Of a stretch of 64,000 bases of DNA, positions 34,730-46,742 are shown piece by piece. A program made the position numbers and the translations under genes. This DNA is from Taenia hydatigena. Taxonomy: Eukaryota; Platyhelminthes; Cestoda; Cyclophyllidea; Taeniidae. Within the stretch, counting starts at the first letter, position 1. Every line of letters starts with the position of its first letter. Under the pieces are notes generated by a model. The model was not told the origin of the DNA and ran no database searches. It worked only from the letters and a program-made list of their open reading frames with translations. The DNA lies in contig JADWOT020001149.1 of assembly GCA_036345935.2 (NCBI GenBank), positions 1 to 64,000 of the forward strand, in the 5' to 3' direction.

Positions 34730-35010
34730 TAAAGTGGAGAGAGTAGATTTTAGCTATAGCTAATCGAGGAAAGAAAGCGCCCAAACTAGCCTCGACCTAG
34801 TAATCGACCTTATCATATCTGTCATTCATGGTTAAAGCATTCTTATCATGATGGTGGTTTGCCAAGGGGAAAGGGATAGTGCGATGTTGTGCTGATACCG
34901 CGTTTCTACAACTAAATCATCCACTCACGCAAACCACTGATACTGCTAAACTAGGCTCCTGCAAGATGGCACACATTGTACTCGGTCCTTAAGAGGTCTT
35001 GATTAGCAAA
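34730..35010. repeat. Old dispersed repeat, related to 26210-26510
   Basis: Partner of the 26.2-26.5 kb copy, matching blocks as described there. The flanking DNA (34110-34730 and 35010-35560) shows no supported gene. Confidence 0.5.
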
Positions 35011-35559
35011 ATCTGTGTTGGCTATCGCTAAGTCATGTCACTGAGAGGTCTCGCAACGTAGCTGCTGCATTCAGTCGTTAAATTAAGTCGAATAATAAAG
35101 CGGCTATTGGTGAACCACATTTGAATGACAGAATTAATCCTGGTTGGCTTCATTAGAGAAATCAGCTTATTCGACCCGTTCCTATAAACATTGCTGACGG
35201 TTATCGAATGTGCAACCGTGAAGGTATCCAAAAAGCAAACACTGAACACTTATGTAAAATATGGCGCGATTGATTTCAAATACAATTGCTTCACTTTGTC
35301 TTTTTTAATCTTACGCCGAGACAATCGCAAATATAGTTGTTAATCAAAATAAAATCTTTGCACGACTTCGCTTTATATTTAAACCTGCTCTCCTCGTAAT
35401 CACTGCCTCATTATGCGATTAACAAGGCTGCTTTCCCAACGATGCTAAAATCTAGATTCCTACAAGTTACAGAACCGTTATATAAAAATGCTGCAGAAAC
35501 GAGGTAAAGAATGAGCATTTAATTTAGTCGTAGTGGAGGATACTTTGCTGGCCATGCTC

Positions 35560-36240
35560 TATACTCTATGCTATATTACTAAATTACTCCCTCACTTACT
35601 CATTCTCCTCTCATTCATCCATTTGCCCATTTACTAACCAACCCCTCCTGCTTTTCTTATATGACAATGCCAACACACACACACAGCATTTTCCTCTACC
35701 TCTCATTCTCTCATTCTTGCTAAATCACGCCATTGGCACTTCCTTTATTCCCATTCTGCAAACGCCAGTAATAAGAGCAATAAAAATACGCTGTTTCGTG
35801 CATTTGCCACTGCAATGCTGGCATCAGCATCCCGCCAAACGCCAATATCAAAGGAATCGTGAGGCCGCGGCCGATGGCCGCATCGCCACGACCACCAAAT
35901 CAGTTGCCTTCAACATCAACACTATCAATTCAACTTGCTTTGCTTAATTGAATGCAGCGGCACGCGCAACACATATCACGCATAATGAAATGCAAAGGCG
36001 CTTCAATATGCGTGATGCCACAAATGCATAGGAAAGGGGGTAGATGGATAGGGGCAGGGGTGAAATGGAGAGAATTGTACAAAGGTAGGACGCGATGAAA
36101 TGTGCCAGTGGCACGACATGTACTACAACCGTCACCGGTGCGCGAGCTAACCCGGTGAGATGTAGCATAGGCTACCACCCCGTGCGACCACTGGCGCCTC
36201 TAACATCAGTTGATGGGCATGATATGGTTTTAGGGTGGTA
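35560..36240 (+). repeat. Dispersed repeat, inverted relative to 39780-40480
   Basis: The clearest match is 36108-36180 against the reverse complement of 39985-40070: a CAACMGTCACCGGTGC block followed by GCTAACCCGG and GCAGCATA/GTAGCATAG-type sequence. Weaker similarity extends left through a GATGAAATG...GCCAGTG block (about 36090) and a CATC-rich segment (about 35880-35930). A CA microsatellite (CACACACACACA) sits at about 35675. Overlapping minus frames at 35930-36178 are repeat-derived. Confidence 0.5.
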
Positions 36241-39200
36241 ATCAAACATCCACAGCGAAAAAGAGATGTTTCGTAGCCACACTGTCACGATCTGATTCGT
36301 AAGAAGATGGAATGCGCTCGGCAAATTTGTCCTACCATTGTACAAAAGCGGATTTAATTATGAAATGTGCTGCCGCGAAATCTCACCAGTTGCGTGCGTA
36401 AGCAGTCCTTCTACTCGTGGAGGCATATTCGGTGCTGTGCTGCTTGTGGTGTGTTTCGGGTCTACGGATCCGTTCAAGAACACAAATGTTCATGTTATGA
36501 ATGGCTCATTCTCCGGACGATTAAATATTTCTCTTCTAACCAGCTATGAGCGTCGCCAGTATTCATGCGCTCAATATGGGGCGCTTTTCTGCATTTAATG
36601 GCGATCTTTCATCCTGTCAGTGTTGCTCATGAAGTCGAAATTCTATAAAGTCATTGAAAAATCAAGGTGAAAATGCGACGATTCATAATACAATAAAATG
36701 ACTGCTGCGTGAGAAATAAGGACAGAGTTGTGAAATTTTGACATTTTCTAGACGAAGTTAGTATACTAAAGGCCTCGTCATTTTGAGGTTGAACTGAGGC
36801 CACGCAAGCAAGTCATTATACCCAATGGAAACCGATACAAAAACAGCAAGAATTCACAACAAGCACGGATATGGTTTTCATTCAGCGTCCATAATCGGTC
36901 TGTACTTAATAGCCACTGCATATGCAAAGAATCAGCACTGCCGCTTGTACATGCAATTCAGCCCATTTACCCATCAATAAGGCACTTGCCACACTGTTGC
37001 GCTGTGGTAATTATTCAGAATGTGGAAGAGAAGGGGAATGCATAAGCGGTGCTGAGTAGGCTAAGTAATGGGACATGAATGCTACCCACGAAAATGGAGG
37101 CGACGTATAAGCAGCTGCAAGGGAGTATGCGAATCGGAAAACAACATATAAATAGAAATACAAATCTAACAACCAGCCAAGATGATAGAGTGCAGGGTGT
37201 CGCTAATAGAAACAAAGCAATCCTTACATTTTCAGGCTTTGTGCACTTGACCAGCCAAAATTTGGCGCGAAATTTCACTGCTGGCATTTTCGTATATAAC
37301 TGCTTATGAGACCGCCCCAGTGTGCTGGCTTTAGAAACCAAAATTGGCAGCTTTAATAATGAATGGAAGGTAAATTTGTGAGAGACGCATGATTCCTTTT
37401 CAATCAAATCCATGTCTGCATAATTCTAGCTAGTCTAATCCTGACGGTAGCAAAATGTAGCGGTTCGCTGCCTATCAACCTATGAGTGGATAAAATCCGT
37501 TTTGAAACCGTTAAACCACGTACTTATATTATGGCCTACGCTTACATTCGTGATCTTCCTATAAGTTGAAATAAATAGAAACAGTAACACATGAAAACTG
37601 TCATCCAAGGTTGTGAAATAGTAAAGAGCACACACAGCACGTGTTGTAAGCATGAGCTGTTGATGTGATTCTAAAGAAAGTTCTTGTAAAATTTTGGCAT
37701 GCATGAGGACGTAAGGCAAGATTGATGAGTTTTTGCATTATTCCATCCTCATAGTTCTACGCATCTCAGAGCAAACAGGACAATACGGGCTTATCTCTAC
37801 AAAAGTGTTAAGCATAAGCAAAATGGTATTTTGAGGTCGCGAAGATGGCTGTAAAGGTGGCACACCAGTAGCTATAAGACTGCCATTTGCCTATTATTGA
37901 CCATGCATCGCGCAAATCAACTTCATTCAGACAAAAATAGGAGTCGTTGCACCTAATACCTCTCCTCTGCCAATGATGTGACTCACAATCTCTACAAATG
38001 ATCATGTCTGCCTATCCACACATCATACAAAAATATATTCATATGCAAAGCTAACGATTTACTAAGTATGGTTTAATTTAAAACTGAATTATGACTGCTT
38101 TGATGCTGGCGAAACAGGTGGACTCAGTATAAGGTGATGTTCTCAAACGATGCGGGACACACCATGCATCTGTAGGCCTCCATGTCAATGAAAAATACGA
38201 AAAGATGCGCGGAGGCCTACAGCCGAACATATACGATGTATCGGAATGGCTATGGTGTAAGGAGAAAGATGGATTTTGAAGAACAGCACGCTAAAGTCAT
38301 TGCCAACTTTGAGGTGGAACTGAGGCCGAACAATACCACATGGCACAAGCAAATTATCATTTTCGATTCGGCACAAGCAAATTATCATTTTCGATTCGGA
38401 ATTGACAAGAAAATTTCTTAAAATTCTGTCACAACCACTGAAGCAGTAAAAATTTCCCCAATGCTTACAGTAGAGTTGTACTTGATAATCACTACACTAA
38501 CAAAAAATAGGCAATGCTTGATGTGCATGCGATTTAGTTAGTCACCAACCCTTAAGACATTCGCCACAACATTGCGCATAGGAAGACAAGTACTTTTCCC
38601 GCGTTAGTATTAGCACGCAACTTTTCTCGCATATCTTATTTACTTTTTAGTTTCCATTCCATTCCGCTGAATTCAATTCCTAGCATCGGGATAAAATAGG
38701 CTACCGTGCTTTTAAGAGCGAGTGCCCATCTTCATAATGCATCACATTCCTCACCAACTGCCTCGAGAACTCCTCACAACAAACAAAAGACGCAGCTGAA
38801 TGACCATTCTTCCTCTTAACATAAAAAAATAAAAAATAGGCTTAAAGGACCATTGCGCTAATGACGCGATATCACAAGCTACCGCACTATTAGGCAGCAG
38901 ATCCTATATTTACAAGCAAGCTTTCCTTTTTTAGGCTCCATCTTCATCGATGCGTCTTCTACTATCCATGTGCCGATTCATGAAGCCCTTTCGAACCGGC
39001 AGGCTGTCAGCTAGCGTGAGGAGCTATACAGTTCAGTTAAATGCTACAGCTGAGACGTCCTACCACTTAGCTGTCCTCATTACTCCGACAACCCACAACT
39101 CCCGTTCATAAGGGTACCGATTGCGTGCAACCTGGTTGCGATGTCGATAGCTATTCGAAGGGGAGAAGGACAGCGTCCTGTTCCACCGAAAGGTTCCATA

Positions 39201-39770
39201 AGATGTGAGCACTGGTTTCATGTAATGCTATCATCTTACGGAGCACAACGTCGCGCGCATCTTATTCAAACTAAAGCGCATTGCACCATTTGGTGCATTG
39301 GTAAATGAGCTGTATTCGAACTGCGCTAAAATATGAAGGTACAATTGATGCACGGATCATGCTATGATAACACTGAGCCAAAACGGTCCTTCTATAGAAT
39401 CTTTTCCAGTTAGTCAACGCCTTCTACTAATTCGTTAATTTTATCCACAATTGCGTGCTTTGTACGTAGCCATCTTCCGACTGGCAACATAGCAAAGCTG
39501 CTAATAAATGTTGAACTCATATTAGCCCAAATCTACTCATATTTTTCCAACTTATACAAAGCGGACAGCTACTTACATTTTCTTGAGCGATCGCATTGAA
39601 GTAAAATTTAGTGGAACGCTGTTGACTCGTTGGCGCATGCAAGCGCCTAGACGAGTGAACTTGGCATAGCAACGGATTTAAGATGGAAAAAGAGGGAACA
39701 GAATTAGGGTTGAGAGAAAGATTGCGAATGAGAGAACGTGGAAACAACTGATTAGGAGTAAAGTGATCAA
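36241..39770. other. Stretch with no supported gene
   Basis: About 3.5 kb of AT-leaning DNA. The 132-codon minus frame at 37015-37413 has hydrophobic runs (FVFLFICCFPIRILPCSCLY) but no recognised domain. It contains the 28-bp tandem duplication at 38342-38397. Confidence 0.4.
38342..38397. repeat. Exact 28-bp tandem duplication
   Basis: The unit beginning GGCACAAGCAAATTATCATT and ending TTCGATTC occurs twice with no differences and no spacer, and GG starts a third partial unit. Identity between units implies a recent slippage or short duplication. 28 is not a multiple of three, so the surrounding 79-codon frame is read in two phases across the units. This argues against that frame being coding. 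Confidence 0.9.
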
Positions 39771-39779
39771 ATGGGCACG

Positions 39780-40480
39780 CACATGGGTGCAGAGATAGGG
39801 ATAGATGGTTAAGTGAATGAATGGGTGGGTGGGAAAGAAGGATGGAATGAAAAAAGAGGAAGGGTAAGGATCACCAAAGCGGAAATAGAGGGAAAATGGA
39901 GGTAATTAATTTAAAGCAGGCATTAAAGAGCAAAACATGCAGGGCAAAAGGTGAAGACGAATTAAACACCAGCGATGGCTCAGTGCAAACACCTCGGTAT
40001 CTCGTTGTTGTATGAGATTATGCTGCGCTGGTCCGGGTTAGTGCATGCACCGGTGACTGTTGTGAAAAGCTCAATGTCACTGGCTGGCTCTTTTCACTTC
40101 ATTCGTATATGGCTCGATCCAAATCAGCCTTTTTTGCTTCATCCTGTTTGCACTCTTTTCCTTAATTTTTATTGTGTCCCTTCTCTCCTCCTCTTGATTC
40201 CTTGACCCCACCTTGTCCATGCACTCAAAGGTGCCATCCTAACAACAGTTTCCCACTAAGCATCAATATTAGTGCAATCGTGAAGGTGCAGGTGGTAGCA
40301 ACGACACCTACACGACCATCCAATGCAGTGACGCTGACAGCATTACTACCCTCAGAGGTAGCATCGCTTAGTCCAATGCACCAGTATGCATCCCCGTCTA
40401 CGCAAAGTGCGCTGCAAAAGGGATGTGTTGCAAATCGATCTGCATGTGAACAATGGTACGAAAGTTTAGGGAAGTAGGCA
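39780..40480 (-). repeat. Dispersed repeat, inverted partner of 35560-36240
   Basis: The best-conserved core is 39985-40070. The left part has GGGTGGGTGGGAAAGAAGG-type simple sequence. Plus-strand frames at 39975-40205 and 40172-40477 lie inside the repeat and look like repeat-derived low-complexity peptides. Confidence 0.5.
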
Positions 40481-41054
40481 AAAAACGAAGAGGAGCGTGC
40501 GAGTGGGTGAGGTAAATCGAGATGTAGAAGAGTGAAATGCGATAAAGGGAAACTTCTAGTACGAGCGTTTCGTTACCATCACTGACGCGTGTACTAACTC
40601 GTACCGGCGTAGCACAAACTCAAGTAGACAATGAGATCCCGAGATATCCACATCGTGTGATCGCTGGTGTTCAGCCTATCTTCACTTTTTACTTTTACTT
40701 TACTGCTCATTTACCACTACTGCTTGATTTAAAATAGTTCACTGAGATACCGTCGATGGTGAATGGTTATGGTGACAGGCATCTGCCCATGGAAGCTAGG
40801 TGGCCACTTTATTTCCACTCAAGTATTGTAACATGGGCAATCCTTTGTGTAGTACATAACAGAAGTGGCGATGCGGCTCACGGGACTTCAAGCGTCAATT
40901 CGCTGAAATTCAAAGGTCTCGATTTGTGCCGCGCACAGGCTGATCGAAAGTCGCCTATGCCCGGAGAATAGAAATGGATAAGGCGAGCACACTGAGGAGA
41001 AGAAAACAAAACAAGAAGGATAAAGAGCACTTCCTCTACCTGTACTTGTTGGTT

Positions 41055-41190
41055 AATCGAATAAACCAAAGCTAAGCAGGGGTACAGGTAAGTAAACAAG
41101 CGCATTTACGGCTTTGCAAAGCATCATTTTGCAATAGTGGAAAAGGATACAATGCGTTGAGGCGGAAAGAGGGACAAGACATGATTTCAA
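41055..41190. repeat. Old dispersed repeat, related to 33890-34110
   Basis: Shorter partner of the 33.9 kb copy. The flanks 40480-41055 and 41190-42390 have no supported gene. Confidence 0.45.
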
Positions 41191-42396
41191 TGATATTCGC
41201 CTCTAGGTAAGTAACTGGCACTTAAACGAAAGAATACAAAGCCAACAAAATTTACAAGGATAGAATGTTTGAGTTGCAAATTTAGGCCTTTGTGTGGGTG
41301 TCCGAGATACTCCATTAATCATACAATTACCACTATGGGAGGGCTGCATCAAGAGAAGGCCTTAAAATATAAAGACTTATCACGTCCCAAACTAAAGAGA
41401 GGAAAGAGGCCACCCTAGACCATTATTTTTATGTCTCTGAACTATTGCTGCTTGGGCAGAATAGCAGAGCTAATCGAAATCAGGAAGGAAAATATCAATA
41501 AATGACCTTAGTTTATAAACAGCTTAGCGATTCGCGACACATTAGGCCATACAATTTTTTGTCATTAAGGGAAGTATTTAAATTTGCAAGTGTCTGATGA
41601 AGAACTAGGTAGGAATGGCGACCTTTTAATTTAAACTTTTCATGCAACCTGGCAAAGGGCGGTTGGTACAGTCTGTCAGAATCGAGTGAGGATGGTCTTT
41701 GATACTGTGCGTTCCTCAGGTCGCGCCAAGTTTAGCAGGTGATATAAACACCAAAGCAGCAAATATTAACGCATTGTGGGAAAAAGTTGCATTGCTGAGA
41801 TCCATTGAATAGGGCGCCGCCAAGGCAAAATTACCACCTCTATAAATAATACGTCCACTAAAACGACAGGTAATTAAGGTTGGTAAGGGAGTCAAAAGCA
41901 TTGAATCCAATAGCAAGAACGATCCTATACTCAGTTAATTAGTCGCTAAAGCACATAAATAAATGCCATTAAAACATTTCTACAATAAATTGCATGCAAA
42001 AAAAGACGCAAAAGAGATATTATCGACACATAACTCACCATTAAGGGCAAAAAAGCCTGCAGATATCTAAATACGAACAAGCAATTAAAGCAGCGATTCC
42101 ATTCTTAATTTCAATTTTTGATCAGCAATGCGCCAGACAGCCTTGTGACTATCCATCTGCAAAGCCAGCGGCGGGCGTTTCACTTGCCTCACCTGCGAAT
42201 GCCAAGAAGGCATCTACCGCTCCCATTGCTACTGACACCGCCAACATTGCACCAAGTGAATATGGATAGCTTTATTTCTAACCAGAGAGATGGTCAATGA
42301 AATGTATTGCGAAGGGCACAGCTCTGAGCCTCACTTTCTGCCAGACAGGCCAGTGGCAGGTGTCCCATTCACCTCACCTGCGAGTATCAGGCAAGG

Positions 42397-43010
42397 CTAG
42401 TAGAGAGGTGAAGGGAATTTACAAAGAGGGCGTTGGCAGACGATGAGGTGGAAGGAGGATGCAGTGAGAACTGATACTAAATTCAAACAATGAGGGAGAA
42501 AAGCTTGAGGTGGGCTAGAAATGCGAGACTTTCTAGCATTATGCAATGAGTGCTTACTCCTCCTTTTTATTTGAGCTAATAATGTGGAGCATAAACAGAA
42601 CGATATAATGCAAGACGCAAGTCTCGAGAACATATTGAGCGTAGCAGGAGACGAAGGAGATACTCACCGAAGATGCGCTGGAGAAGACATGAGAAAGGAG
42701 GCGTATGCAGGAGAGCTTCTCTCCACTCATTTCGAAGACGTCATTCGACCTACTTCGTATGTGTGTACCTTGATTCAATAATGTCTTTGCAAATGAAGGA
42801 GAAGGGCCCGTATCACATTGCACGAAGTTGTGCCTAGCTAATTGGGCAGGTCAAGTCAGAGTGTTAAGGCTGACTTGAATAGTGACGTATAAGGCGCTTT
42901 ACTAAGGCTGTCATAATTTGGCTTGGGTTGCCAAACTGATTTACTCTGACTTAGTCTAATCTTGTCAGATCTAGTCAAGCCGAGACTTTGTACACGCTAC
43001 AGTGCTTCCG
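42397..43010. repeat. Dispersed repeat, related to 4560-5235
   Basis: Partner of the 4.6 kb copy, same orientation. It carries the AGAGGGCGTTGGCAGACGATG block at the left, AATGCAAGACGCAAG at about 42607, ACTCACCGAAGATG at about 42662, GAAGACGTCATTCGACCT at about 42736 and a CTAGTCAAG...CGCTACAGTGCTTC end at about 42970-43010. Confidence 0.6.
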
Positions 43011-44400
43011 CAGTGGCACATGAATATCAGGCAAGTTGTTGTGCAGCAGCAGGTCTCCTGATGCAGCTGCTTATTTGGGCAAGAACAGCAAGTTCGGCAC
43101 AGCACGTGTAGTGCTGGATTGAATAGTGATCAAAGGATCCGGCGATTTTACTCCCAAAGATTGCTACTGAGTTAGTAGAGGGACTTTTCTCTTAAGTTTC
43201 CCTAATTTTTATGCCTGGGGTAATTGTCACTTTGCATTACGAATGGCAGTAGCTGTCTATACGCCCCTTTGGTAAGAGCCACTGGTAAAATTCCCATCGC
43301 CTTCGACAGCTATACGATGGACCCCACTGTAGTTTGGCCAGTGACCACAGCATCATATGCTATTTTGTGAATAGTGCACCTGTTGTCCGTCTTCTCGAAT
43401 ATTAGTTTGGAAGACTGATTGGTGATACATAAGTCAACCGCCAGTGACTAGACATATTTTCCATAGTAGCCTAATTCCTTTTACGTGTACCATTGAAGGA
43501 GATAAACTGACCCTAACTCCTGTCAAAAAATCAACCACTTGAGTTATATCCTGAAATAAAAAATTTTAAAGATGGCTAGGAATAAAAGTCTGTAGACTAA
43601 ATATGGCTGAGTAGGGGTGTTCCTTTCATTGATATTACAACATCTACTGTTCAATTTTTGTCATAGTTTTCCTGTTTATTGCTATGATACCTCAAAACTT
43701 GCATCCGCTTTGTGATGACCAGGACATTTTTGGCTCAGTTGTGTAGCACATATGAGAATTAACCAAACTTTGCATAGTCATAATCGATAATCGCATAAAT
43801 TGCACCCTAATCTGAGCAGTAAAGTCCAATCTGAAGATAGGAGGGGTATAAACTAGCCATTCAAAAATTCAACGCAATGCCAAAAGCGAGAGTCGCCTTT
43901 AGTAATGTTTTGTAAAGCCTCCATACTTATAAAAAGGATCTCTTGAAAGAAAAACTTTTTCTAGAAAATTGGACCTGTAACTCTTTTAGCAGGAGAGAAA
44001 ACTGAATGCTAGAAACATGTTGTCCTTTATTAAACAAAGGCTTTTGGTCGTCAAAATTGCACAAGGTATTGCAATTCCCTTGAAATGCTCTTACAGCTCC
44101 AAAGAGGTAAGAAAACTTACAGGACGCCCTTTCCAACCCATCTGTTGGGCAAATGTAAGCATCGAAATTGTCGTAAGCCTTTCTTTTGATACCCCAAAAT
44201 TGCTTGCAAGCATAGTGTGTCTTCTGGAAGCCACATACCATCTGAAAACTTGCGCTCGTTTCTCCAACATTTCATCATAACACATGTTGGTAAGGTTGCT
44301 CTTATTAATCTTTAATGGAATCCGGTGTGTTCTGCTCCCCAGCCATAGCATTGGCATCGCACACAAATTCTTCTTAAACACATACCTTTTTTTGCCACAC
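43011..44400. other. Stretch with no supported gene, probable intron
   Basis: No recognisable coding content. The overlapping frames at 43927-44381 on both strands show no domain. If 44409-44513 is a real exon, the DNA just before it is its intron and ends in a good pyrimidine tract. Confidence 0.35.
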
Positions 44401-44408
44401 TGCGGCAG

Positions 44409-44513
44409 GAGAACGAAAGATAGAGAAGTACGCTTTCACTGCACAGAATGTTACCTAGGATTTGCGACGCAGGAAGAATTGAAAGAACACATGCGTTCAC
44501 GTCATTTCTGTAG
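44409..44513 (+). CDS. C2H2 zinc-finger exon (partial gene)
   Basis: The reading frame encodes RTKDREVRFHCTECYLGF followed by ATQEELKEHMRSRHFC. The finger is C-x2-C-x12-H-x4-H with Cys codons at 44440 and 44449 and His codons at 44488 and 44503, plus the usual Phe (44461) and Leu (44479) of the hydrophobic core. All zinc ligands are intact. A pyrimidine-rich acceptor (TTTTTTTGCC...CGGCAG) ends at 44408, and an AG/GTGTTG donor follows 44513, giving a 105-nt exon. A single DNA- or RNA-binding finger on its own exon suggests part of a larger protein. Other finger-like pieces lie at 46685-46742 (plus) and 52431-52496 (minus), but strand and phase do not allow joining them. The gene is not identified. 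Confidence 0.5.
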
Positions 44514-46684
44514 GTGTTGCCTTATCCATCTGACGTATTTCATAATAATTGTTTATTAAAACGCCTCAGTCTCTTCTTCCTTGCAGACGCTCATATCGCA
44601 GTATTTGCTTAGAACACGAGTGAATGATCATGTGTCAGCAAAAATGTGTAAGTTGTGGTAACCATCACATTGGTCTATTCCCCTTCTGATTGGAACTGTT
44701 GGCTGAGTAAGGCGAGAGTAATCACTGCTGTGTGAGTGTTAGTGCATTAAAAATTATTTGCATTAGATCTTGTATAAGTGAATTGGCTGGATAATTAGTT
44801 GGTTGACATGACAAGGCAGACATCGCATTGCATTACGTCAAATCTCATCGGAAGTTCAGGTAGTAATAGACAGTGGCACGGTAGCATTATATGATCAACA
44901 GGCGAGCGTAGTTATAGAGATCATATATCGTTTGAATGCACTTCGCATGTCAATGCAAAGACAACAAATTACGCACTCATTATTCTATATTTCAGTGCAG
45001 TCCAACAAGCTGCCTTGGTACTCAGCTGTGGGCTTTGCTAGTAGACTTGCGCTCGATAAAAGGAGAAACCTTTGCTTTATCTGATTATATTAATATTTGT
45101 GGTGTATTAAAGTGAACATACCGATAAGAACAAAGAATAAGCTTGGAAAACAATATGCTTTTTGGAACGAAGACAGTGTACTAAAGGCATTTTCGCGCTT
45201 GTGGTTAAACTGAAGTTGCACAGTACTACTTGGTACCTCTCCAACGCAGTGTCTAATGAAAGGGTTTTGTTGTTGTGAAGGAGCCTGGTGCGTGCATAGG
45301 TACATTTACCGGCTAAAACTGATAGGAGATGCAAAGGTTGAAAAATGTTGTCGTATTCCGATTGCAGTGAACTGCTTAATCAATCGAAATTTTAGTGTGA
45401 CTAGTGTTCACGAGAAGAACAATTATACTGACGATAGTTTGACCGACAATAGAAGGAGGCCCTTAAGCAATTGCTCGCCTAGAATTCCTTTTGTTTAACT
45501 TTAAAATTCTGCTTTTATTTAGCTCCGATTTCTTATTTATCATTCCTTCCTACTTAATCGATTTCCACTTGAGTGGATGATCTAATAATCTCTTTACTCG
45601 ATACCTTTTAAACTATTTGCGTTGTCATTTTTGAAAAGCATAATGACTGCGGCAACAAGAAGAGCACAGTCAAAGCAGAGGAGGAACAACGACTTGCTTT
45701 GCCTTAAATAAGCCAAGGGAATTACGAGCGCCACTTAGTTAGCTCACACGGCGTCCTCGAAGCTAATCGATATTACACTCCTGGTCGCACACTTCCCTCT
45801 CATGAGGAGACAGTTCAGTTGAGCAGATTGACACTTAGCTAAAGGTATGTTTTCAACAACTAGGTGACACTTGTTAATTCAATTCGAATTCGACAAAATC
45901 AGGTTGCATCACGTTACAGTTCTGGCCTTTACTGATTGAATGTGCACATAGATTTTACATGCCTTTACCTGTGGACCCGTTTGTCTACATGACAAAGAGT
46001 CTCAGATACAGGCCAAAAACTCTTAGCAGCTTGATAAGAGTGAGATTGATTACAGCGATTGACGTGCGCACATAGGCTACATAAGTGGGGACCGTTAAGA
46101 TGATTAAGATCCAAACAAGTGCAACGTTATTCACAGGCAGAGGTATCCACTGGCGAGAATGAACTTACTTGCTACAAAAATATCTCCGTGTTGGAGTTTA
46201 ACAGGCCCCTCCTCTCCAAAGATCTGTACACCAAATGCCAAAACATTTGACCATCGACAAGCGGCTATGCAGTGATTTACACTTAAAAAAAAACATCTTT
46301 TTTTCTGACAATTAGCCTTCGCTTAGGTCGCGTGCAACTCTTAGACTCTGCTTTGAAATATGCCGCAGTGCCAATGAAAGTAAAAAGAGAAAGACCGTAA
46401 CCAACGCTAAGTGCTGTTACCATTTATTTGGGCTTCGATATATTTAATGACTGTAAATTTTTAGGCCACCTTAAAGTAGCGAATTCTGTGCCAGGAATGG
46501 TGGCGCATCTAAAAAGATTATCAAAACTAGAAACCACTGATATGAATGCTTAATCCTCTATCAAAAATAGTCAACAATTTTATTAACTTTATAAGCTTGT
46601 AAAACAACAATTGTCTTACACTAATTATTCTTTCCTAAAAACCCTGAAAATGATTAAATTGTGCTTCTCCCCCGTCCCCCTAAG
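44514..46684. other. Stretch with no supported gene
   Basis: No recognisable exon. The plus frame 45256-45498 and the minus frames 45090-45334 show no domain or convincing splice context. Confidence 0.35.
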
Positions 46685-46742
46685 CAATATGTTGATCAGT
46701 GAATTGTACGAATGCAGTTTTTGTTTCCCAAAGCTTCTTAAT
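46685..46742 (+). CDS. Weak candidate exon with half a zinc finger
   Basis: A pyrimidine-rich acceptor (CTTCTCCCCCGTCCCCCTAAG) ends at 46684, and a strong donor (GTAAGC) starts at 46743. The 58-nt segment between reads ISELYECSFCFPKLLN, giving the C-x2-C half of a finger that would need its His pair from the next exon. It enters with one base of a split codon, as does the 44409 exon. The short length makes this only suggestive. Confidence 0.2.
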
